From the NCBI RefSeq assembly GCF_025629245.1, contig NZ_JANZXN010000032.1:1-64000 (forward strand): a stretch of DNA of 64,000 nucleotides. The letters are read 5' to 3'. The stretch comes from Natronobiforma cellulositropha. GTDB lineage: Archaea > Halobacteriota > Halobacteria > Halobacteriales > Natrialbaceae. The notes beneath the pieces are model-generated. The model saw only the letters and a list, made by a program, of their open reading frames with translations, was not told the DNA's origin and did not search any database. Positions 53,214 through 61,989 of the stretch are shown in pieces. Position 1 is the stretch's first letter. Each line of letters opens with the position of its first letter. The translations under genes and the position numbers were made by a program.

Positions 53214-56200
53214 GCTTCAACCCCACAAGGGTTCGTCTGAAACCTGATCTGCGTCGCTGGCGTGTGGGTCGTCGTCTGGGCGCTTCAACCCCACAAGGGT
53301 TCGTCTGAAACACTACTCGAAGCGGAACGTCAGACACACCGCCACGGACTTCAACCCCACAAGGGTTCGTCTGAAACGATGCGTAGTCCGGTCCTTTCCA
53401 CTCTACCTCCTCGAACTTCAACCCCACAAGGGTTCGTCTGAAACGCGGACCTGACTGTCCTGTCTGTTGGGTCCAAACGAACTTCAACCCCACAAGGGTT
53501 CGTCTGAAACGATCTTAGATCACCACCAGTGACTTTTATCTAGTTCGAACTTCAACCCCACAAGGGTTCGTCTGAAACCCTGTGGAGGGGTCTGGAACGG
53601 TGTTCTCCGGAGTTACTTCAACCCCACAAGGGTTCGTCTGAAACACGTCTTCCTCGGTCCAATCGCAGTTCGACCGGAGACTTCAACCCCACAAGGGTTC
53701 GTCTGAAACGTCGTAGACGTAGATGTCCACACGGTTGGCGTCGACTTCAACCCCACAAGGGTTCGTCTGAAACACGGCTCTCGAGACGATCACCGGCGAC
53801 TCGCCAACCCCACTTCAACCCCACAAGGGTTCGTCTGAAACGCGCGCTGTCGATGGCCTCGACGAGCGCGTCGACCACTTCAACCCCACAAGGGTTCGTC
53901 TGAAACGCGCGCTGTCGATGGCCTCGACGAGCGCGTCGACCACTTCAACCCCACAAGGGTTCGTCTGAAACGAGGAAGACCTGGACGTCCTCCGAGAGGC
54001 AGGCCAGACTTCAACCCCACAAGGGTTCGTCTGAAACCGCTCGGTGTCGTCCCGTGCGGACACTCGTCGTACACTTCAACCCCACAAGGGTTCGTCTGAA
54101 ACCCAGACAAGTCGACCGCAAGGAAGGGGAACAGTTAACTTCAACCCCACAAGGGTTCGTCTGAAACTCTAGAAGACGCTGCAGAAGAGTGGCTAGGAGA
54201 ACTTCAACCCCACAAGGGTTCGTCTGAAACCACGTCCTCGCCGAGTACGTCATCGACGACTTAGAACTTCAACCCCACAAGGGTTCGTCTGAAACAACCG
54301 TAGACTTTAGCAAGCCAGGCCGGGCGGGACTTCAACCCCACAAGGGTTCGTCTGAAACTAGAGAGAGACGGGAGAGTCATCACCTACCAGCTGATGACTT
54401 CAACCCCACAAGGGTTCGTCTGAAACCGGTGCCCAAGCCTCTCCGAAGTAGCAGGTCCGGGGACTTCAACCCCACAAGGGTTCGTCTGAAACCTCACGTC
54501 GTACGATGCCAGGTCGCCCTCTCCACGACTTCAACCCCACAAGGGTTCGTCTGAAACCAAATCCAACTCACGGAGGCCGTGCAATTCTCGGAGGACTTCA
54601 ACCCCACAAGGGTTCGTCTGAAACCAGCAGCGGCAACGGACGGTGGCAGCGATGAGTGAACTTCAACCCCACAAGGGTTCGTCTGAAACCCGCGACAAAG
54701 ACGACAGACCGCGCGTTCCGCGACGGACTTCAACCCCACAAGGGTTCGTCTGAAACTGTTCACCGACGACGACCTCACCGGGACCTACGTCCGACTTCAA
54801 CCCCACAAGGGTTCGTCTGAAACCTGTCCTCCCACCGGAACACGGGTTCACTCGTCCGACTTCAACCCCACAAGGGTTCGTCTGAAACACGTCGACGACG
54901 ACGAAGACGACCAGCAGACGATGACCACTTCAACCCCACAAGGGTTCGTCTGAAACCCCGATAGGCGATGACGAGATCGACGCCCCAGTCCATACTTCAA
55001 CCCCACAAGGGTTCGTCTGAAACTGCGCTCGCTCAACCTGTTCGACGAGCTCGAAGTAACTTCAACCCCACAAGGGTTCGTCTGAAACCGTGTACGCCCG
55101 CTCCGGTTGCAGGATCTCGAGCGGACTTCAACCCCACAAGGGTTCGTCTGAAACTCGCGCCCGTTAGGCCATTAGTTGCCATGCAACAACTTCAACCCCA
55201 CAAGGGTTCGTCTGAAACTCGTCGACAAACAGCGTCTCGCCCTGCGACCAGCGACTTCAACCCCACAAGGGTTCGTCTGAAACGATTCCCAGACGACTTT
55301 GGTTCAGACCGACGGCGGCGACTTCAACCTCACAAGGGTTCGTCTGAAACGTGTTTGCGACAGAGATAGAGTGTCTTTATCGAATAACTTCAACCCCACA
55401 AGGGTTCGTCTGAAACCGTGGTTCGACTCCACAGGCGGGCTTCAGGACACATACTTCAACCCCACAAGGGTTCGTCTGAAACTTTCTGTCAGTCGACTCG
55501 ACGTAACTGTACTCTTCACTTCAACCCCACAAGGGTTCGTCTGAAACTCGCGATGTATTCGGGGTTGAGGTCGATGCCCACACTTCAACCCCACAAGGGT
55601 TCGTCTGAAACAGTATCCACGAGCACCCGACCCCACCGACGAGGCCACTTCAACCCCACAAGGGTTCGTCTGAAACGGCACTATCGCTTGCGAATCAGAC
55701 GGCTTCGGCTGACTTCAACCCCACAAGGGTTCGTCTGAAACCGATCGTTGGATTGATACCTCTTTATGTGGTTCTCACTTCAACCCCACAAGGGTTCGTC
55801 TGAAACGCGCACCGAGGTGCCAGAACGCATCGAGGCGGTTACTTCAACCCCACAAGGGTTCGTCTGAAACGCGGTGCCTTCGTCGACACCGAAGTGTCTG
55901 ACGAGACTTCAACCCCACAAGGGTTCGTCTGAAACTCGGCTCGTTGGCGTCATCACGGATGTCAGCGTAAACACTTCAACCCCACAAGGGTTCGTCTGAA
56001 ACAGAGTCGCCGTCAACCGAGACGGGCGACGAGATCCGTACTTCAACCCCACAAGGGTTCGTCTGAAACTACACAGATTCGTCGGAGCCGGAGGACGAGA
56101 GACCGACTTCAACCCCACAAGGGTTCGTCTGAAACCGGAGAACTTCTACGAGGCTCACGGCATGGACGACACTTCAACCCCACAAGGGTTCGTCTGAAAC

Positions 56201-56662
56201 GCGCCCAGAACGGTGCGAGATAGACGGATGTTACCGTACTTCAACCCCACAAGGGTTCGTCTGAAACGACGGATCGGCGTTCTATATGCTCTGCCGAGTC
56301 CGACTTCAACCCCACAAGGGTTCGTCTGAAACAACGCCCCAGTCCATGTAGTGCGTCTGGTCGTCGAACTTCAACCCCACAAGGGTTCGTCTGAAACCAT
56401 GGCTGTACTGCAAGTTGTCTCCGCTTCCCGCTACTTCAACCCCACAAGGGTTCGTCTGAAACTCTGGTCGTCGAGAACGTATTCCAGCTCGTCGTTGATA
56501 CTTCAACCCCACAAGGGTTCGTCTGAAACCTTTCGACACGTTTTTATACCGGGGTCGCGTAGCTGAACTTCAACCCCACAAGGGTTCGTCTGAAACGAGT
56601 CGCCGTCAACCGAGGCGGGAGACGAGATTCGTACTTCAACCCCACAAGGGTTCGTCTGAAAC
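53214..56662 (-). CRISPR. Type I-B CRISPR array, 53 repeats and 52 spacers
   Basis: The 30-bp repeat, read on the minus strand, starts GTTTCAGACGAACCC, has TTGTGGG in the middle and ends GTTGAAGT, close to the Haloferax volcanii repeat. Spacers are 33-38 nt. The array is transcribed leftward from a leader beside cas2. The two left-most (oldest) repeats end in C, not T. One repeat (55321-55350) has a C-to-T change. Spacers 10 and 11 are identical. Repeats contain a 5-bp stem (AACCC/GGGTT). Confidence 0.99.
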
Positions 56663-56763
56663 CGTGCCCAATTTCTGGGCCACAGGTACTCTCTCGAGCG
56701 ATGTGCACTAAGTGTTTCCGTCGACCCTCGATACCCGCTGTGGGGGTGGGGGTCGACGGACGG
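56663..56763 (-). promoter_or_regulatory. CRISPR leader with two inverted repeats
   Basis: The leader lies between the first repeat and the cas2 stop. Near the repeat is GCCCA-ATTTC-TGGGC (56667-56681). Near cas2 is a perfect 10-bp inverted repeat, CCGTCGACCC (56718-56727) and GGGTCGACGG (56750-56759), with a 22-nt loop. This may end cas mRNA or help integration. Confidence 0.75.
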
Positions 56764-57024
56764 TCAGAGAAAGCGCTGGCCGTCAGTGGGGTCGTCGCCG
56801 TAGACGGTTCGGTTGAGCAGGGCTTCCGAGGAGAGTTCGTAGACGATCGTCGACTCGCCGGGCTCGAGCAGGTCCTCGAGTTCGCCGCGGAGTCGGGTGA
56901 GGTCGCCCTCGCTGATCTCGCCCTCGAGGACGGAGTTCTGGACGTGGGTCAGGTAGCGGCGGCCGATCTTCAGCGCCTTGTGTGTTCGGTCCGCTCGGAG
57001 GTCGTAGACCATGACGACGTACAT
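56764..57024 (-). CDS. cas2: CRISPR-associated protein Cas2
   Basis: The 86-aa protein begins MYVVMVYDLRADRTHK, a typical Cas2 beta strand with the metal Asp, then RRYLTHVQNSVLEGE. With Cas1 it integrates new spacers. It shares one base with the cas1 stop. Confidence 0.97.
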   Translation of the reverse strand: MYVVMVYDLRADRTHKALKIGRRYLTHVQNSVLEGEISEGDLTRLRGELEDLLEPGESTIVYELSSEALLNRTVYGDDPTDGQRFL

Positions 57025-58016
57025 CACCACCACCGCCGGAACGGCTCGTAGGGCTCGCCTGCGATGAGGTGTTTCTTGAGTTTGTACGCCTCGAGTCGCA
57101 GCAGGTACTGGTAGCTCACCTTGCGCTTGAGCCGTGGGTGGTCGACGGTTCGCTCGAGGGTCTCTTCGAACGCCATCGTGTACGTCTGCCGTCCGCGTTC
57201 GGTCAGCAGGCACGAGCCGAGGTCGGTCTCGAAGTCGTCGTGGCTGAGCTGTGAGCGGTTGAGGAGGCGGAAGAGGACGCGGTCTGCGAGGACGGGTTTG
57301 AACAGATCGGCGAGGTCGAGCGAGAGCGAGTAGCGTCGTTCGCCGGGTTCGTGGAGGTAGCTGATCGCCGGGTCGAGTGCGGTGGCGCGGATCGCCGAGA
57401 CGCAGTTCGCGTAGACGAGCGAGTTGCCGAAGGAGATCAGGCTGTTGACCTCGTTCGGTGGTGGGTTGTACTCGCGCGCTCCGAGGCGGAACTCGGCGGG
57501 GAGAATCTCGTCGAAGGCTCGGTAGTAGGCCTTGCGTGCGGTCGCTTCGACGCCCATCAGTTCGTCGATGGGGCGGTCGTCGCCCACGCGTGTTTCGATG
57601 GTCTCGAGTTCGTCGCGAATCTCGCTCAGGTCGCGTCCGCGGCCGTCGTAGTAGACGATGTTGGTGCGCATGTTGTGGATGCTTCCACGGACGAACGCGG
57701 CGGCGAGTCGCCGTCGGTGAGCCTCGTCGTCGTAGGCGCGGACCTGTTCGACGACGGTTCGCCCCGAGGTCTGGCCCCGTTTCGGCATGATCGACCCGGC
57801 GTAGTAGTCCTCCCAGCCGAAGACGTGGATGGCGATTCCCTGGCGGTTACAGAATGACATCAGCCGGGTGTTGAAGTCGACCTGGCCGTGGAGGTAGATC
57901 GCTTCGGCGTGCTCGATGGGGATGTACTTCTTCTCGTCGTCTTCGGTGACCAGTCTGATGGTGTCGTCCTGGCGTTCGATGCGACCGTTCGAGACGATGT
58001 GGTAGTTCTTATCCAT
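57024..58016 (-). CDS. cas1: CRISPR-associated endonuclease Cas1
   Basis: The 330-aa protein is the integrase of new spacers. Visible are GVEATARKAYYRAF (metal Glu), ISYLHEPGERRYSLSLDLADLFKP (shown as two pieces: His in SYLHEPG and Asp in LDLADLFKP) and a C-terminal helix domain. ATG 58016 is used. Confidence 0.97.
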   Translation of the reverse strand: MDKNYHIVSNGRIERQDDTIRLVTEDDEKKYIPIEHAEAIYLHGQVDFNTRLMSFCNRQGIAIHVFGWEDYYAGSIMPKRGQTSGRTVVEQVRAYDDEAHRRRLAAAFVRGSIHNMRTNIVYYDGRGRDLSEIRDELETIETRVGDDRPIDELMGVEATARKAYYRAFDEILPAEFRLGAREYNPPPNEVNSLISFGNSLVYANCVSAIRATALDPAISYLHEPGERRYSLSLDLADLFKPVLADRVLFRLLNRSQLSHDDFETDLGSCLLTERGRQTYTMAFEETLERTVDHPRLKRKVSYQYLLRLEAYKLKKHLIAGEPYEPFRRWW

Positions 58017-58018
58017 TG

Positions 58019-58567
58019 TCAACACCAGCAGAGGTCGTGGTAGGCACACGACGAGCAGAACGGCTTCTCTTCGGCGGGTGGCGGTGTCTCTTCGGTGACG
58101 ACCTCGTGGATGGCGCGGATCGCCGCTTCGACCCGTTCCCGGCGCTCGTCGGTGAGTTCGATCGGCTCACGCCTGCGCTCTCTCGGGTGAGCCAGCACGC
58201 CCTCTCGCTCGATACCTGCGACGCACTCGAGGTACCACAGGTAGTACGAGAGTTGCATCTCGGCGGGCTCGGTCAGCGCCGACGAGGGTTTGACCTCGAT
58301 GACGCGCCCGTCTTCGAGGAGGTCGAGCGAGATCATCCCGAGGCGGAGGTGCTCGCGCCGGTCGCTGTAGGCGGTCTCGTCGACGCGCGTCCCGCGGGCG
58401 ACGCTCGAGTTCTCGCGGTCGATCTCGAGGTTGCGGCTCTCGAACCAGAGTTCGCGCGTACAGACGTGGTAGTACTGCATCATCACGCCGGTGACGCGGA
58501 ACGGGTCGCCGGTGGGGGTGCCGCGAGCGGTCTCGAGCAGGCGCTCGATCGGGTCGGTATCGCTCAC
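58019..58567 (-). CDS. cas4: CRISPR-associated exonuclease Cas4
   Basis: The 182-aa protein is a RecB-type nuclease: CTRELWF near residue 36 (cluster Cys), GRVIEVKPSSAL (Glu and Lys), and the C-terminal CSSCAYHDLC for the iron-sulfur cluster. In adaptation it selects protospacers with correct PAM. It overlaps cas3 by 4 nt. Confidence 0.96.
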   Translation of the reverse strand: MSDTDPIERLLETARGTPTGDPFRVTGVMMQYYHVCTRELWFESRNLEIDRENSSVARGTRVDETAYSDRREHLRLGMISLDLLEDGRVIEVKPSSALTEPAEMQLSYYLWYLECVAGIEREGVLAHPRERRREPIELTDERRERVEAAIRAIHEVVTEETPPPAEEKPFCSSCAYHDLCWC

Positions 58568-61188
58568 AGGAACCTCCGTTCAACCGTCGAGTCGGGAACG
58601 ACGAAGCCGGTCGTTGCGTCGAAAAATTTTCCGAACTCTGGACTCGATGGATCGATCCATCGAATCTCGCTCTCGCCATGAATCGGATTGAGACTCGCCA
58701 ACTTGCGTGCCTCTCTCGAGTCTGTCCGGTAGATTGGCACGGAAACCTGCGTTGCACGGAGTTCTCGCAGGAGGGCGTTCGTCCGCTTGAACTCGTACTG
58801 GTCTACAGCCGTCTCGATCTCCCGAGGAAGCTCTTTCTCGGTCTCCGTCCGGAGGATGGCGACCTCGAACGTGTTTCGCTGGTTGATCAGCGACAACGCG
58901 GCGAGTTTGTCGCCTCGCGACTCGTCGACGTAGGTGGCGTACTCATCTCGCCCGACGTTCTTCTCCTCGTGGAGCTGAGAATAGTACCTCTCGACGGCAG
59001 TCTGTGACACGGCGGTCTCTGAGAGCGTGCGGCTGCCTCCTCGAACCTCCTCGAGCGCTCTCACAGTGGCTGGTAACAGCCGCACCCCACGGTTGTACAC
59101 CGCTTCTGCGGGCGTCTTCTGTTGCTCTTCGGGAACATCGAGCCACCAGACGGTAACGCGGCCACGCTCTCGTTCGAACGAGCGGTTACACCGGCCTGCC
59201 GCCTGGACGATACTGTCGATGGGTGCGAGATCACGGTAGACGGTATCGAAGCTAATGTCGACGCCCGCTTCGACGAGCTGGGTGGAGATTGCGACGAGGG
59301 TGTGTCCTCCTTTGGTGAGTTCCTTCGCCGTTTCGATGAGCCGAAGCCGGTCGGCTGGACGAAGCCGAGTCGAAAGGTGTAACAGGGCGCAGTCCCCGTT
59401 TTCGACGACTCGGTCTGCTACCGTTGTCGCATCTACCTCGTCCGGTTCACCCGCCGTCTCGAGCACTTCGCCGTACACTTCACCCACGGAAACGAGGCCT
59501 GGGCGTGACTCGGAGACGAGCTTTGTGAGCGTTTTCGCGCTATCGATGGTGTTACAGATCGCGAGCGCGGACTCGTCCGAATCGACCGTCTCGAAGAGTG
59601 TGCGCGCAGCGTCGTCGTGTGACTTCGCCCCGTCTCGATCTGTGATGTAGCCGATGACGGATTCGTCGAGTTCGTACTCGATTCGTTCCGTGGCTTCGAA
59701 GTAGGTGTGGGAATCTTCGACCAGTTCGACGGCGTCGTCGAACAGTCTCGGCTGTGTGGCCGTCATCGCGATGACGGTCGCCCCGTACCGTTCGGTCAAC
59801 AGCTTCGTGAGGCGTGGAACGAGTTTCCACCACTCGAGCGGGAGGCTCTGGGGTTCGTCGAGAACGACGACGCTGTTTCTGAGTGCGGGTATCTTCATCG
59901 ACTGGGCGTTCGAACTCCCGGCGAGACTTTCGAACAGTTGGACGAAGGTCGTGACGGTGATTCCGGCACGCCACCCGGTTCCCAGCATCCCTGCAACGTC
60001 GTCGTTCCGGTCGGCGTCGTCGGCGTCCTCGTCACTCTCGTCTCTGATGGCCGTCTCTGATAAGTGGTGGTGGGCGCTCAGGAGTCGGCCAGCAGTATCG
60101 GCTTCGTAGATGGTCTCGATGTCGTCGACCACTTGGTCGATGATGCTCGTAAACGGGAGCGCGTAGATGATTCGCTCACCGTCCCGCTGGATTCGGACGG
60201 TATTTGCCGCTGAGAGACCTGAGAGCGTTTTTCCCATCCCTGTCGGGAGCGTAAGCGTCGCGACACCACCGGTATCTGCGAACGTCTCTGCGTTTTCGAG
60301 TACCGATTTGCGTGCCTGGGCGCGATAGTAATTCAGTCGCTGCGCTCGAGTTCCGTGCTCGTCTGCGTCGGCCTTCCTTTCGAGGTCGTCGACGTACTCG
60401 TTCAGGCGCTCGAGCGACGGGGGTATCGCCGCGTACTGATCAGCGCTCGTCTCCACGTCGTCTCTCGCCTGTGCCGCGCTCGTCTTGTCGGCGAAGACGA
60501 GCGCACCCCAGCACTCGAGCACCAGCGAATAGAACGCGTCGGATAACGTCTCTCGAGTTGACACACTTTCGCCGTCATCCGTACGCACGGTGACGTTCGA
60601 CTGGATCGTCTCTCGGAGAGCGCCGAACCCTTCGACGAACTCGCGCCAGGAACTGTTTCCGGCGCTCGCTTCGCGGAGAATATCGTCTGCCAGTTGTGGC
60701 ACCGATTCGTCGATGTCTGCGATCTGTTGTGCGATCGCGAGTAACTGTTTCTCCTCTCTCTCCCGTCGCGTCTCCTCTACCCCTTCTGTGAAGTCCGTTC
60801 GTTTGAAGACGTACGTCGATACGTCGGGTAAGCGACCGTGGTGCTTCGCAACGGCGACGAACCCGGCCAGACAGGTTTCCGGTTCGAACCCTCGTGCCTC
60901 GAGCGCGTAGTAGGCAACGAACGAACTGATCGGTGCGTGATGGCGAAACCGGTCTTTCGGCGGGCTTCCAGCTTCGACGCCGATGTGCTGCTGGAAGTAG
61001 GTCGTCGCTTTTCCGAAGTCGTGTGCGAACCCGAGCGTTTCGATCACCGACTGTAGCGACTCGCCTGCGGGTGTCTGTGCCTCCGAGGGCACGATGTATC
61101 CGCTCCGTTTCGCGACGTCCTCGAGGTGCTCGAACAGCATCACACCGTCGTGGCCATCTTCCGGCGGATGCGAGTACCGGACGGGCAT
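58564..61188 (-). CDS. cas3: CRISPR-associated nuclease/helicase Cas3 (HD plus DExD/H)
   Basis: The 874-aa protein starts with an HD nuclease domain (GFAHDFGKATTYF, RHHAPISSF, AVAKHHGRLPD). A helicase follows: Walker A TLPTGMGKTLS, DEPQ in VVLDEPQSLP, motif VI in STQLVEAGVDISFD and AAGRCNRS. It degrades DNA after Cascade finds its target. ATG 61188 gives MPVRYSHPPEDGHDG. The cas5 stop lies 1 nt upstream. Confidence 0.96.
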   Translation of the reverse strand: MPVRYSHPPEDGHDGVMLFEHLEDVAKRSGYIVPSEAQTPAGESLQSVIETLGFAHDFGKATTYFQQHIGVEAGSPPKDRFRHHAPISSFVAYYALEARGFEPETCLAGFVAVAKHHGRLPDVSTYVFKRTDFTEGVEETRREREEKQLLAIAQQIADIDESVPQLADDILREASAGNSSWREFVEGFGALRETIQSNVTVRTDDGESVSTRETLSDAFYSLVLECWGALVFADKTSAAQARDDVETSADQYAAIPPSLERLNEYVDDLERKADADEHGTRAQRLNYYRAQARKSVLENAETFADTGGVATLTLPTGMGKTLSGLSAANTVRIQRDGERIIYALPFTSIIDQVVDDIETIYEADTAGRLLSAHHHLSETAIRDESDEDADDADRNDDVAGMLGTGWRAGITVTTFVQLFESLAGSSNAQSMKIPALRNSVVVLDEPQSLPLEWWKLVPRLTKLLTERYGATVIAMTATQPRLFDDAVELVEDSHTYFEATERIEYELDESVIGYITDRDGAKSHDDAARTLFETVDSDESALAICNTIDSAKTLTKLVSESRPGLVSVGEVYGEVLETAGEPDEVDATTVADRVVENGDCALLHLSTRLRPADRLRLIETAKELTKGGHTLVAISTQLVEAGVDISFDTVYRDLAPIDSIVQAAGRCNRSFERERGRVTVWWLDVPEEQQKTPAEAVYNRGVRLLPATVRALEEVRGGSRTLSETAVSQTAVERYYSQLHEEKNVGRDEYATYVDESRGDKLAALSLINQRNTFEVAILRTETEKELPREIETAVDQYEFKRTNALLRELRATQVSVPIYRTDSREARKLASLNPIHGESEIRWIDPSSPEFGKFFDATTGFVVPDSTVERRFL

Positions 61189-61189
61189 C

Positions 61190-61987
61190 TCAGACGAACA
61201 CCACTGTCCGGCTGTCGACCCGCGAAGCGTCGATGTCACGCACCCTGAGCGGGTCGGCGTCGGGGTTGTACGTGTACGTCGTGAACCCGGTCGTGGTCCG
61301 TCCGCCAGCGTCCCGTTCCATGAACGCGGGCGACTCCTCGACCTGACAGCGGACCCCTTGCTCGAGGATGACTCGCTCGGACGCGTTGGGTACGGCGGAG
61401 TCGACCTCGACTGTCTCGGTTTCCGGCCCGGCTTCGACGTCGAACTCGCCGTGGTACTCGATCTCAGCGAGGTACTCCGAGAGACCGAGACTGGGTACGT
61501 AGTGGGACTTGCCGGTCTCGAGCATCGACCGTAACTCGCGGTAGCGTTCGTCGTCTGCGAGCGCGACGTCGATGCGGTAGGCCGGGTCTACCAGTACCTC
61601 GTAGTTGTGCTGCTGTCTGAGTGCCGTTGGATCCGGGAGTTTTACGCTGAGTTTCCCACGGCCGTTGAGCGACTGTAGGTTCCCACTCGCCGTCGAGAGG
61701 GTGTTCATCGGCATATTGATCGTGCGAACCTCGCGTACGGGTTGGGTTGCGAGTGCAGACTGCCCTCGGGCGAATAGGTCGTAGTAGCCGTCTCGCTCGA
61801 TACCGAGGATCGCTGCGAGCAACCCTGCTGCGGTCGTTCTGGGCAGTATTCGGTAGGTTTGCTTGACGACGTTTCCCTCGATTCGGCGAAAGTGCCCCCA
61901 TGGCCCACGAACCGTCAACGAGAGACAGCGCTCGGGCTCGAACGCGGCGTCGCCGTCGGTCTGCTCACCGGTCGATTCTGTCGCCAT
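61190..61987 (-). CDS. cas5: CRISPR-associated protein Cas5 (type I-B)
   Basis: The 265-aa protein has the Cas5 N-terminal RAMP strand (CLSLTVRGPWGHFRRIEGN) followed by LPRTTAAGLLAAILG, a hallmark. It caps the crRNA 5' handle in Cascade. ATG 61987 is used; a GTG at 61993 would overlap the cas7 stop (GTGA) and is also likely. Confidence 0.95.
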   Translation of the reverse strand: MATESTGEQTDGDAAFEPERCLSLTVRGPWGHFRRIEGNVVKQTYRILPRTTAAGLLAAILGIERDGYYDLFARGQSALATQPVREVRTINMPMNTLSTASGNLQSLNGRGKLSVKLPDPTALRQQHNYEVLVDPAYRIDVALADDERYRELRSMLETGKSHYVPSLGLSEYLAEIEYHGEFDVEAGPETETVEVDSAVPNASERVILEQGVRCQVEESPAFMERDAGGRTTTGFTTYTYNPDADPLRVRDIDASRVDSRTVVFV

Positions 61988-61989
61988 CG

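Noticed and set aside
53140-56566. Several short frames with repeated FQTNPCGVEV or FNPTRVRLK peptides
   Set aside because: They are translations of the CRISPR repeats and are not proteins.
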